From: JADHLJ01 sp038146985
GTDB lineage: Bacteria; Pseudomonadota; Alphaproteobacteria; Thalassobaculales; Thalassobaculaceae
Assembly: GCA_038146985.1 (NCBI GenBank)
Contig: JAYQSQ010000016.1
Span: forward strand, 1-64,000
Length of the DNA stretch: 64,000 nt
Reading direction: 5' to 3'
Made by a program: the position numbers and the translations under genes. Of the stretch, positions 43,741-52,959 are shown piece after piece. Positions within the stretch are counted from its first letter, which is position 1, and every line of letters begins with the position of its first letter. Under the pieces are notes generated by a model. It did not search any database and was not told the origin of the DNA. It saw only the letters and a list, made by a program, of their open reading frames with translations.

Positions 43741-46700
43741 ATACGAGCATTCCCTCATTGGCGGTCTTGACGTTCCTGGGACTGATTCGGTTCCAGCGGG
43801 TGCGGCCATGGCGGCAGGAGGGCGAAAAGCCCGGGAAGTTTCCTACACCGTCACGCCGCCGGCGTGGCTGGTCAGTCAAGGCCGAGGCGGACAAAAGTCG
43901 ACCGGGTGCCTGACCTGCCACGAGAAACCGACGAGGCGAGCATGCATCGGTCGGGTGCAGTCAACTCCCGGCATGCCGACTGCCATGGCGGTGACGTTTC
44001 GATCAATCGGCCGAGCGCTGGGGCGCCGTCTGACACCGCTTATCGGGAAGCGATGGACGCCGCCCATGTGCAGCCCCATTGCCGGAAACATGGAACTATC
44101 CAAGTAGCGCCAATCCTCAGGGATCCTATACGCTGTTGAACCGGGAAAGCCCGGAATATGTCCGCACTTCGTCAATCCCAGCGATTATCGGATTGTTGAG
44201 GAGGCTTGCGGCGCCTGTCACGCGAAAGAAATCCGCGCGGCCAGGAAGCATCATGGCCACCGGCGCCATGCTGTGGGGTGGTGCCTCCTACAATAACGGC
44301 ATCGTGCCGCTGAAGAATTACATCCTGGGCGAGGCCTACGATCGTGATGGCAATGCCGCCATTCTCGAGGCGGCGATCCCGGTCACCGAGGAAATGAAGA
44401 AGACCGGCATTCTGGACAAGCTCGTCCCTCTGCCTGCGTGGGAGGTCATTCCACCGGGTGACATCTTCCGGGTGTTCGAGCGTGGCGGGCGTAATATCGT
44501 CAATCTGTTCCCGGAAATCAGGTTGCCGAACTCACTAGGCCCAATTGCAGCGGCTGGAAGGCGGGCCGCCGGATATCCGGCAGTCGAACCGTGGGCCCGC
44601 GACGGGTCTGCGAATCGCGGTTCCGGTGATTAATATAACCAAGACCCGGCTGAACGACCCTCTGATGTGGTTCCTGGGCACCAATGAGAACCCTGGCGAC
44701 TTCCGATCCTCGGGCTGCGCGTCCTGCCATGTCGTCTATGCCAACGACCGTGACCCGAGACATTCGGGCCCTTATTCACGCTATGGCCATATGGGTGAGA
44801 CCCAGACCGTCGACCCGACCATTCCCAAGGGCGAGGCTGGGCATCCGCTGAAGCATGAGTTTACCAGTGCCATTTCCACCAGCCAGTGCATGATCTGCAC
44901 ACCGCACCAGCCGAACGTGTTCGTGAACTCCTATCTCGGTTACACCGTGTGGGATTGACAGGTCCGACGCGCCGTCCATGTGGCCCAGGAACAGCGTTAC
45001 CCCTAGCCCGCAGAAATGCACGAGATACGGAGCGCAATCCCGAGGAAGCGTCGACTCGCGGCCTCTGGGAGTATCCGGCTTTCCTGCGTCAGGTCTCGAA
45101 ATGAATCCGGATCTGAAGAACACCCAGTTCGCCGACTATCATGGCCATGGCTGGAACTTCCGGGCGATCTTCCAAGAAGGACGAGGCGGGCAACCTGTTG
45201 GATGCTGAAAACAAGATCGTCGAGCCGGACGATCCGGAAAAGTTCAAGAAGGCCGTGCACATGTCGTCGATCCATCTCGATGTCGGGATGCATTGCGTCG
45301 ACTGTCACTTCGAGCAGGATGCGCATTCGAACGGGCATCTGTATGGCGAGGTGGCAACACGATCGAGATCACCTGCAAGGACTGCCACGGCACGGCGGAC
45401 GCCTATCCGAGTCTGCGCAGTTCCGGTCCGGCGGCGCCTCCGGGCGGCACCGATTTCTGCTGACCCGCAATTCCGATGGGACCAGGCGTTTCAGTGGCGC
45501 GGCGACAAGCTTCTATCAGCGCTCGGCCCTGTGGCCGGATCTGGAATGGGAGATGAGCCTGGTCAAGGATACGGTGAATCCGGACCACGCCAACTACAAC
45601 GCCAAGGCGGCCCGCGCCAAGCTGGTGTCGAATGACACCGCGGGCCAGCCTGGGGCCCCGGTATCGCCAGAAGGACCGCGCCACAAGGACGAGGAGATGG
45701 AGTGTTCACCTGCCATCTCTCCTGGACCACGTCTTGCGGCGGCTGTCATCTGCCGATCCAGGCCAACTGGAAGACCGAACGGCATCACTTCGAGGGCGGC
45801 GAGACCGGAACTACGCGACCTATAATCCCGCAGGTCGTGCGCGATCAGATGTTCCAGCTCGGCATCCACTCGACGCCCAAGGGCAACACCATCGCGCCGA
45901 TCCGCTCCAGTTCGGCGCTAATTCTGTCTTCGACCAACATCAATCGCGAGAAGATCTATATCCAGCAGCCGCCGATCGCCGCTTCAGGCTTTTCCAGTCG
46001 AGCCTTCTGCCGCACTTCCCGCACACTGTGCGCAAGACCAGACCAGACCTGCAGTGACTGTCATCTCTCGAAGCCAAGATGACAACGCCGGATGGCGCAG
46101 TTTGCTGCATGGCACCAACTTCGTGAATTTCGTCGGCTACAACGCCTGGGTGGGCGGCGAGAACGGCATCGAGGCGATCCAGGTTACGGAATGGGATGAG
46201 CCAGCAAGCCGTGATTGGCAGCTATCTTCAAAAATATCTGTCCCGACTGGTACCAGGATCATCAGGAAGCCGGGCGCAGAGCTCAGAAAGCTATGGCCAT
46301 TCCAGCCAGGTGTAGCCAATTGCCTCCAGCTTCGTGGCGAGTATCTCTTCGTCGCGGAGGGCAAGGGCGGTTTCCAGGCCTATGACGTCGCCAGCATCGC
46401 CAACGAGGGCATCTCGCAACGCATCATCACCTGCGCCTTTCTCGCCTTTCCGGGCATGGCACGCGGGTCAGAGCGAGAACGCGACCTGCATGGCTCTGCC
46501 AACGGGACGGAGCTATCGCGCCGGAACGAAACAAGGGCGACCTAATGCGCGTTGCCACAACCAGGAACAGCCGTTCCCATGCGATTTCAACTACGCCTTC
46601 ATCACCGATGCGGTCGAGGCCTGATCGTGGTCGACGTGAACACCCTCGCCGACGGCGAGCCGCGCAACAACTTCTTTGAGCGGGCCTTGACCTGGAACGA

Positions 46701-47490
46701 GGGCGGTGTGCTGACCGGGGCCCGGCACATAACCATCGCGGGCAATTGGTTCTACATCACCACAGATCATAGCGTGGTGGTGCTGGACATGACCGATCCC
46801 CTGGCGCCGGTGATGAAGAGCACCATCGAGATGGACGACCCGCGGGCGACTGCCTTGCAGTTCCGATATCTCTTCGTCACCGAGAAAGGCGGGTTGCGGG
46901 TGCTCGACGCCACCAATCCCGCCAAGCCGGTGAAGCTTGATGGCGCCTTGGTCCCGCTGAAAGACGCGCGCCGGGTCTATCTGGCACGCACCTATGCCTA
47001 TGTCGCGGCTGGCGCCGAGGGATTGGCGATCGTCAATGTCAAGAATCCCGAAAAGCCGAAATTGCACTCGATCTTCAATGCCGACGGCAAGATCGTCGAC
47101 GCGCGCGACGTGATCCTCGGCACTACCAATGCCTCGCTGTTCGCCTATGTCGCGGACGGCGTCGGCGGATTGAAGGTCATCCAGATGACGTCGCCGAAAA
47201 GCCAGCCACGCTATTATGGCTACAGTCCGGAGCCGAAGCCGGAACTGATCGCCTGGAAGGCAACGAGTTCGCCGGCACTTGCGCTCTCCAAGGGGCTCGA
47301 CCGCGACCGGGGGGTCGACGAGACCGGCGGCCAGATCGCGGTTTTCGGCCGGCTCGGCTCGCGCCCCTTCACTATGGCAGAGCAGCGCAAGCTCTACCTC
47401 GACGCCAAGGGCGACCCGTGGACCGTTTCCGATACCCCGCGTGAGGGTGATTTCGTTGCCGCGCCCAGCAAGCGGGCTAAGGCGGACTGA
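43741..47490 (+). pseudogene. Frameshifted large multiheme cytochrome c with LVIVD repeats
   Basis: Pieces in all three frames give one protein of about 1250 residues. A likely signal peptide begins near 43741 (SIPSLAVLTFLGL). Seven intact CXXCH sites are seen: CLTCH (43907), CGACH (44206), CASCH (44716), CVDCH (45294), CKDCH (45374), CGGCH (45735) and CSDCH (46050). Others look damaged: ADCH at about 43980 has lost its first Cys, CMIC at about 44890 its CH, and an FTCH site at about 45703 has lost one base. From 46630 the frame is intact to the stop and carries LVIVD repeats (LIVVDVNT, SVVVLDMTDPLAP, GLRVLDATNPAKP, GLAIVNVKNPEKP), a propeller-like surface domain. It is probably an outer-surface electron carrier. 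Confidence 0.75.
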
Positions 47491-47550
47491 TCGGAAGAGG
47501 CCGAGAGCCGCTGCTGACGGCTTGCCGGCTGGTTCCCGGACGTTGCTTCA

Positions 47551-48927
47551 ATGACATCGAAGCAGGGTGAAGGCTCCATAGCCGCGCTGCTGCCGCGCGG
47601 GCCGGGGCATCGGTTTCTGGTGTATGACGATAGCTGTTCCGGCGTGCCCGGCGGACGGCATGAGGCGACCTTCGCGTCGGTGAACTGGATCGCGAGGATG
47701 CTCAACCCCGCGCCGGACTTCGCCGCCTTTCTCGGCGACGAGGTGATCGGCCTTACCGCCGATGCCGACGCGCTGCGGGCGCAATGGCGGCATTGGCTGG
47801 AGGTCGAGACCGCATGGCTGGACCGCGCCGTAACGCCCGTCTTCCACACCACGTCGAACCACACGACCTATGACGGGATGAGCGAGGCGGTTTTCACCGA
47901 AATGCTGCCGCATCTGCCCCGCAATGGGCCGCCGGGCCAGGAAGGGCTCGCCTATTGAGTACGTCGGGGCGATCTGCTGATGGTCTTCGTTCACACCTCG
48001 GCGATGGCTTTGGGCGGCGAGGGACATATGGAGATCGACTGGCTTTCCCGGACCTTGGCGGACCATGCGGACGCGCGGCACAAGTTGGTTCTGGGGCATC
48101 ATCCGGTCTTTCCGGTCAATGGTTTCAGCGGCGCCTTTCAGCGCGAGATCGGCCCCGAATATGCTGGGCCGTTCTGGGACCTTCTGATCGTGCACCGGGT
48201 CGCGACCTATCTGTGCAGCCACATTCTGGCCTTCGACGTTCAGGTCCGCCGAGGCGTGCTGCAGATTACCACCGCCGGGGTCGGTACCGCCCACCGGATG
48301 CCCGAGGGGATCGAATATCTGCATCTGGTCCAGATGGCACTGGACCCAGAGGGGCTGCGCTACCAGGTGATCGATACCGGCGGGACAGTGCGGGAAGGTT
48401 TGGACTGGCCCGGCGTGCTGGCGGACGAGCCGGAGTGGCGGGCGCTCGCAAAAGGCCCCGTCGTGGCCCCGGTCACGCCGGTTGCCTAGCATGGCGTTTG
48501 GCGATGGCGGTTACATGGGCGCGCCGGTCCCACGACATCGGGCGAAGCGGAAACGCTTTTGGAGGCCTGGACGCCTGGGCCGGCTTTGGCGCCGCTCTGG
48601 ATCGGGCTGACGGGGCGTGCCCGGACGCTTACCATCAGCCTTGCACCCGAGCCGGGCCGCAGTCCGCATGTCCGGTTCGGACCGGAATGTGCTGCCGGTC
48701 AGCCTTTCGATTTCGAGGTTGTCCTGCATCCGGCCATGGGACCGGGCGGCCTGCTTTGGCGCCGGCAGGCGGAAGCCGGTTGGAACACACTCGACGGCGC
48801 ATCGCCCTGGGGCTGCGAAAGGCTCGTGATGCCAGAGAGGTGGTCGGTCGGCGAAGGACGAGGGGGATGTGACGACCGGCCGTTCCGGGGCGAGACGCTG
48901 TCCGCTTTTACGGCGCGCCGGGGTTAA
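47551..48927 (+). pseudogene. Metallophosphoesterase interrupted by two in-frame stop codons
   Basis: One frame reads from ATG 47551 to 48927 apart from TGA at 47956-47958 (GLAY-stop-VRRGDLLMVFVHT) and TAG at 48487-48489 (APVTPVA-stop-HGVWRWRL). The metallophosphatase core is visible: LVYDDSCSGV, the histidine motif LVLGHHPVFPVNG, and YLCSHILAFDVQ. The last 140 residues would form a separate beta domain. Trp would fit the first position, so TGG to TGA is the simplest change there. Other genes here use TGA as a stop, so recoding is unlikely. It follows the broken multiheme gene by 60 bp and overlaps the convergent M23 gene by 4 bp. A sequencing artefact cannot be excluded. Confidence 0.7.
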
Positions 48928-50093
48928 AAGACGTCGAGCCTCGCCTCGCGCCGCGCGACCTTCGGGCCCGAGGGGGTCTCTCGCCGGATCGTCACCTCGC
49001 CGCGATAGGCGCCGGTCGGCCAGCTTGTGTTCGACTTCTTTCCGACAGCCGACCAGATCCGGATCTTGTGGCTCGCGATGGTCTCTTCCTTTTCCGCCAA
49101 AAGCGCGCCGTCGGGACCGAAAAACCGGGTGGAGACGACGTCTTTCGGCTTCAGTCCCGCGATCTCGGCCCAAAAGACCAGAGCCTTGGAACTTGCCGAT
49201 AGAGATGTATCGCTCAGCTTGCCGGAACGCACCAGATCGACATTCGGCACATGATCTGCGAAGCCGACATTGTACGGGATCGCCGACAGGTAGCGCAACT
49301 TGTCCAGCACCTCGCGGCGCCACAGCGGCGCGCGTCCGATGTCGCAGTTCTCGCCGCCGGACAGGCCGACAAACGGATCGACGACCTTGCCGTCCTTCTC
49401 GACGCTGATGTGCAGATGCGGGAATTCCGTCAGCCCGGACAATCCGACGGCGCCGATCCTGTCGCCGTCGCGGATCTGATCTCCGGACCGGACAAGGACA
49501 CTGCCGCGCTTCAGGTGGCAGTACTGCGTGTGCCAGCCGCCGCCATGATCGATCCGCACGCCGTTACCGCATTCCTTGCCCTTGATCGCCTCGCGCCCGG
49601 TTGTCCGCACGCTGACATCTTCCATGCCGTCCCGCACGCCGAGCACCTTGCCCGAGGCGGCGGCGCGAACCGGAACCATCTCCTCGAGACGTCCGAGATG
49701 AGCGAGCGCGATGTCGGTACCCTTGTGGGTATCGTAGCTCATCTCCCCGCAAGCGAAATCCCGCCGGCCCTTGCCCGGGTCCAGGTCGACGAAGTTGAAG
49801 ACCCAGCAGTCCTTGCCGGGTTCGCAGTCGATCGGGAGCGAGAGCGGCAGCGGCGAGCTCTTGAACTGGCGGCGGTCAAGATTGAATTCGTCGATGGCCG
49901 AGGGAACCGAGCCGCTGTTTGCGGCTTGTCCGGTCCCCGCCGGTTTGGCTGCTTCCGCCGCCACCGCTTCGGAGACGACCGCCTTCGGCTCGCTGAAGGG
50001 CAGCAGATTGTACTCGAAGATCGCCCAAACCGCCCCGCTCGCGACGACGGCCACGGCGGCGACATAGACAAAAAGCATTCTAAGCAAAGGCAA
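48924..50093 (-). CDS. M23-family (LytM) peptidoglycan endopeptidase
   Basis: The 389-residue product is anchored by an N-terminal helix (LFVYVAAVAVVASGAVWAIF) and faces the periplasm. The M23 zinc site is complete: H and D in DTHKGTDIAL, and the HxH motif in FPHLHISVE. YCHLKRGSV supplies another conserved His. About 140 extra residues follow the catalytic domain (from GLSGGENCDIGR), forming an immunoglobulin-like tail. Such enzymes cut peptide cross-links in peptidoglycan. It lies 33 bp downstream of rfbD on the same strand, so it may share the rhamnose operon transcript. ATG at 50078 is an alternative start. Confidence 0.9.
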   Translation of the reverse strand: MPLLRMLFVYVAAVAVVASGAVWAIFEYNLLPFSEPKAVVSEAVAAEAAKPAGTGQAANSGSVPSAIDEFNLDRRQFKSSPLPLSLPIDCEPGKDCWVFNFVDLDPGKGRRDFACGEMSYDTHKGTDIALAHLGRLEEMVPVRAAASGKVLGVRDGMEDVSVRTTGREAIKGKECGNGVRIDHGGGWHTQYCHLKRGSVLVRSGDQIRDGDRIGAVGLSGLTEFPHLHISVEKDGKVVDPFVGLSGGENCDIGRAPLWRREVLDKLRYLSAIPYNVGFADHVPNVDLVRSGKLSDTSLSASSKALVFWAEIAGLKPKDVVSTRFFGPDGALLAEKEETIASHKIRIWSAVGKKSNTSWPTGAYRGEVTIRRETPSGPKVARREARLDVF

Positions 50094-50126
50094 GACCCGA
50101 TTACCCCGCTCGTTCCGGCTTGCGTG

Positions 50127-51020
50127 TCAGTCCCCGGAAGGTTTTAGTAGTTCGCCTAGAACTTCTGCCAGCCCTTCGCGCCAGGGACGCCTTGGCGGGG
50201 CTAAGGCCGCGTCTATCTTGGTGCAATCGAGAACCGAATTGACCGGCCGCCGGGCGGGCGTCGGATACTCGCTGGTGGGAATGGCCTCGACCCGGGGACG
50301 GCGCCCCAGCACCGGCGCCGCTTCCTCGAAAATCGCCTCGGCGAAGCCGTGCCAGGTGGTGCGGCCCTTGGCGGTGTAGTGATAGGTGCCCCATGGCGCG
50401 GTCGGGTTTCCGGCGATCGCGCGGGCGATGGTGATCGCGGTATCGGCGATGTCACCGGCGAAGGTCGGGGCGCCGGTCTGATCCGCGACGACGCGCAAGG
50501 TGTCGCGCTCCGCCCCGATCCGAAGAATCGTGCGCACGAAGTTGCCCCCATGAGCGGCATAGACCCAGGCGGTGCGCATGATCACGTGGCGCGGCGCGGC
50601 GGCGCGCACGGCGCACTCGCCGGCTTCTTTCGAGGTGCCGTAGACGCCAAGTGGTTTGACCGGGTCGTCCTCGAGGTAAACGCCGTTCTTGTCGCCGCCG
50701 AAAACATAGTCGGTGGAGATATGAATCAGCGGAATGCCGCGCGCGGCGCAGTTCGCCGCCACAAGGCCGGCAGCGTCCCGGTTTACCGCGAACGCGGCAT
50801 CGGCATTGCTTTCCGCCTTGTCGACGGCGGTATAGGCGGCCGCGTTTATCACGACATCGGGGCGCTCGCGGTCAAGAACGTGGCCGATTTGACCATCATT
50901 CGTGATGTCCAGATCGGCGTGCGCGAGAGCGTTGAGTGCCACGCCGAGAGCAGGCGCGCGCCGTGCGAGTTCGGTGCCGACCTGGCCGCCGCCACCGGTG
51001 GCGATGATTCGCACGGTCAC
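50127..51020 (-). CDS. rfbD: dTDP-4-dehydrorhamnose reductase
   Basis: RfbD makes dTDP-L-rhamnose by reducing dTDP-4-keto-rhamnose with NAD(P)H. The 297-residue product begins TVRIIATGGGGQVGTELA (dinucleotide-binding GxxGxxG), followed by LDITNDGQI, HISTDYVFGGDKNG (catalytic Thr-Asp-Tyr) and YGTSKEAGE with the catalytic Tyr and Lys. The frame extends further upstream, but the GTG at 51020 lies one base after the rfbB stop and gives the normal start. It is third in the rfbC-rfbB-rfbD operon. Confidence 0.95.
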   Translation of the reverse strand: MTVRIIATGGGGQVGTELARRAPALGVALNALAHADLDITNDGQIGHVLDRERPDVVINAAAYTAVDKAESNADAAFAVNRDAAGLVAANCAARGIPLIHISTDYVFGGDKNGVYLEDDPVKPLGVYGTSKEAGECAVRAAAPRHVIMRTAWVYAAHGGNFVRTILRIGAERDTLRVVADQTGAPTFAGDIADTAITIARAIAGNPTAPWGTYHYTAKGRTTWHGFAEAIFEEAAPVLGRRPRVEAIPTSEYPTPARRPVNSVLDCTKIDAALAPPRRPWREGLAEVLGELLKPSGD

Positions 51021-51021
51021 G

Positions 51022-52104
51022 TCAGGACTTCGTCGCCGAGGCGGTGCCCAGGCGCTGACCGGTGTATCGGCCATCGAGGATCGGCTGCCACCAGCCGGTG
51101 TTTTCCAGATACCAGGCGACCGTCCGGCGCAGGCCCGTCGCGAAAGTCTCGCGAGGCTGCCAGCCGAGCTCCCGGCTTATCTTCGAGGCATCGATGGCAT
51201 AGCGGAAGTCGTGCCCCGGCCGATCCTGCACATAGGTGATCCGTTCCTCGTGCCGACCACCATCGGCCCGTGGAGCCATCTCGTCGAGCAGGCCACAGAC
51301 CTGGCGCACCACGTCGATATTGGCGATCTCCTCGTTGCCGCCGACATTGTAGCTTTCGCCGGGACGGCCTTGCGAGACAATGGTCCAGAGTGCTCGGGCA
51401 TGGTCATCCACATAAAGCCAATCGCGGACATTCTCGCCCTTGCCGTAGACCGGAAGCGGCTCGCCCTTCAGGCATTTGATGATCATCAGGGGAATGAGCT
51501 TTTCAGGGAAATGATAGGGCCCATAGTTGTTCGAGCAGTTGCTCAGGGCGACCGGCAAGCCGAATGTCTCATGCCAGGCGCGTACCAGATGGTCCGAGGA
51601 GGCCTTGCTGGCCGAGTAGGGCGAGCGCGGATCGTACCGGGTTTCCTCGGTGAACGCGCCCTCCGGCCCGAGCGAGCCGAAGACCTCGTCGGTCGAGATG
51701 TGATGGAACCGAAACCGGCTCTTGCGGTCTTCGGGCAGGTCCTGCCAGTACCCTCGGGCTGCCTCCAGCATTGTATAGGTGCCCAGGACATTGGTCTGAA
51801 TGAACTCCCCGGGCCTATCGATGGACCGGTCCACATGGCTTTCCGCGGCAAGATGCATGATCGCGTCCGGTGCGTGCCGGCGCAGCACCGCGTTCACCGC
51901 CGGTCGGTCGCAGATGTCGACCTTCTCGAAAGCGTAGAGCGGGGAGGAGTCGATCGGGGCCAACGAGGTCAGGTTGGCGGCGTAGGTAAGCTTGTCGACA
52001 TTGACCACCGCGCAGCCGAGTTCACCGACCAGCAGGCGCACAACGGCGGATCCGATGAAACCGGCGCCGCCCGTTACGAGAACCTTGCGGGGGGTGTTGG
52101 TCAT
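51022..52104 (-). CDS. rfbB: dTDP-glucose 4,6-dehydratase
   Basis: RfbB converts dTDP-glucose to the 4-keto-6-deoxy sugar. The 360-residue product shows KVLVTGGAGFIGSAVVRLL (NAD site), the active-site region HHISTDEVFGSLG, and YSASKASSDHLVRAWHETFGLP with the Tyr-Lys pair. ALSNCSNNYGPYHFPEKLIPL and LYVDDHARAL are highly typical. The ATG at 52104 lies 7 bp after the rfbC stop. No rfbA (glucose-1-phosphate thymidylyltransferase) is within the window, so dTDP-glucose must come from elsewhere in the genome. Confidence 0.97.
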   Translation of the reverse strand: MTNTPRKVLVTGGAGFIGSAVVRLLVGELGCAVVNVDKLTYAANLTSLAPIDSSPLYAFEKVDICDRPAVNAVLRRHAPDAIMHLAAESHVDRSIDRPGEFIQTNVLGTYTMLEAARGYWQDLPEDRKSRFRFHHISTDEVFGSLGPEGAFTEETRYDPRSPYSASKASSDHLVRAWHETFGLPVALSNCSNNYGPYHFPEKLIPLMIIKCLKGEPLPVYGKGENVRDWLYVDDHARALWTIVSQGRPGESYNVGGNEEIANIDVVRQVCGLLDEMAPRADGGRHEERITYVQDRPGHDFRYAIDASKISRELGWQPRETFATGLRRTVAWYLENTGWWQPILDGRYTGQRLGTASATKS

Positions 52105-52111
52105 GCAGGCG

Positions 52112-52678
52112 TCATCCGGAATTGTGGGTGAAATAGACAGGCGAGGCGGCCAGGGTCGGGAAATTCGTGTCCTTGCCGGAAAGCGTCGGCTCGGCGCCGT
52201 TAAGGGGCCAGTCGATCGCCAGATCCGGGTCGTTCCAGGCGATGCCCCTTTCGTGATCGGGGGCAAACGGCGCGGTGACCTTATACTGCACCTCGGTGTT
52301 CTCCGCGACGGTGCAGAAGCCGTGCGCGAAACCCACGGGAACAAGGATCTGGTTCCAGGCCTCGGCGCTGATCAGGCGCGAGACCCATTTCCCGAAGGTC
52401 GGGGAGCCGTGGCGGATATCGACGGCAATATCCAGGATCGCTCCCCGGCTGACGCGCACCAGCTTGTCTTGGGCAAAAGGCGGGATCTGAAAGTGCAGGC
52501 CGCGCAACGTACCGACCGCCGCCGAAAAGGAGTGGTTGTCCTGGCAGAAATCCAGGATCAGTCCATGGGCCTCGAACTTGGCCCTGTTGTAGGTCTCGGA
52601 GAAGAACCCGCGATGATCGCCGAATTTCGCGGGTGAGATGACGATGACCTCGGGAATTTCGGTTTTCTCGATATCCAC
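52112..52678 (-). CDS. rfbC: dTDP-4-dehydrorhamnose 3,5-epimerase
   Basis: This cupin-fold epimerase inverts C3 and C5 of dTDP-4-keto-6-deoxyglucose. The 188-residue size is standard. Seen are ISPAKFGDHRGFFSETYN, FCQDNHSFS, LRGLHFQIPPFAQDKLVRV (catalytic His), IRHGSPTFGKWV, and the LVPVGFAHGFCTV strand. It is the first gene of the minus-strand rhamnose operon. A 281-base gap separates it from the divergent glycosyltransferase. Confidence 0.96.
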   Translation of the reverse strand: MDIEKTEIPEVIVISPAKFGDHRGFFSETYNRAKFEAHGLILDFCQDNHSFSAAVGTLRGLHFQIPPFAQDKLVRVSRGAILDIAVDIRHGSPTFGKWVSRLISAEAWNQILVPVGFAHGFCTVAENTEVQYKVTAPFAPDHERGIAWNDPDLAIDWPLNGAEPTLSGKDTNFPTLAASPVYFTHNSG

Positions 52679-52833
52679 CGTTACTCGATTCGGTTAGAGA
52701 ATACGTTCGGCGGCTCTTATCATTTTCGGCGCAGGCCTGCAACAATGCCCCGCCGAATCAGCGGCGGATGGAACGACCCAGCGCTACCAAGCTTTAGGTT
52801 CGACAATACAAATGGTTATGGTACTGTCCTTGT

Positions 52834-52845
52834 ATGTTCTAACAT
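52834..52845. promoter_or_regulatory. Short palindrome ATGTTCTAACAT in the rfbC/glycosyltransferase gap
   Basis: The divergent gap 52679-52959 is AT-richer than its flanks around 52800-52850. A palindrome, ATGTT-CT-AACAT, lies there, followed by a further ATGTTC. This could be an operator, but no regulator is linked. Confidence 0.2.
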
Positions 52846-52959
52846 GTTCAGGGTGAAACGCCGTGTTCCGGTTGGAACACGCGACGCCGGGGCCGTATCC
52901 CGTGACGGGCCAAGGCGGGGGCGGATGAGGGTTGAACGGTGTTAGCCGGCAGAGGATCA

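Noticed and set aside
47956..47958. UGA recoding (selenocysteine or UGA as Trp)
   Set aside because: No SECIS-like hairpin is evident, a second in-frame stop is TAG, and UGA ends many other genes here.
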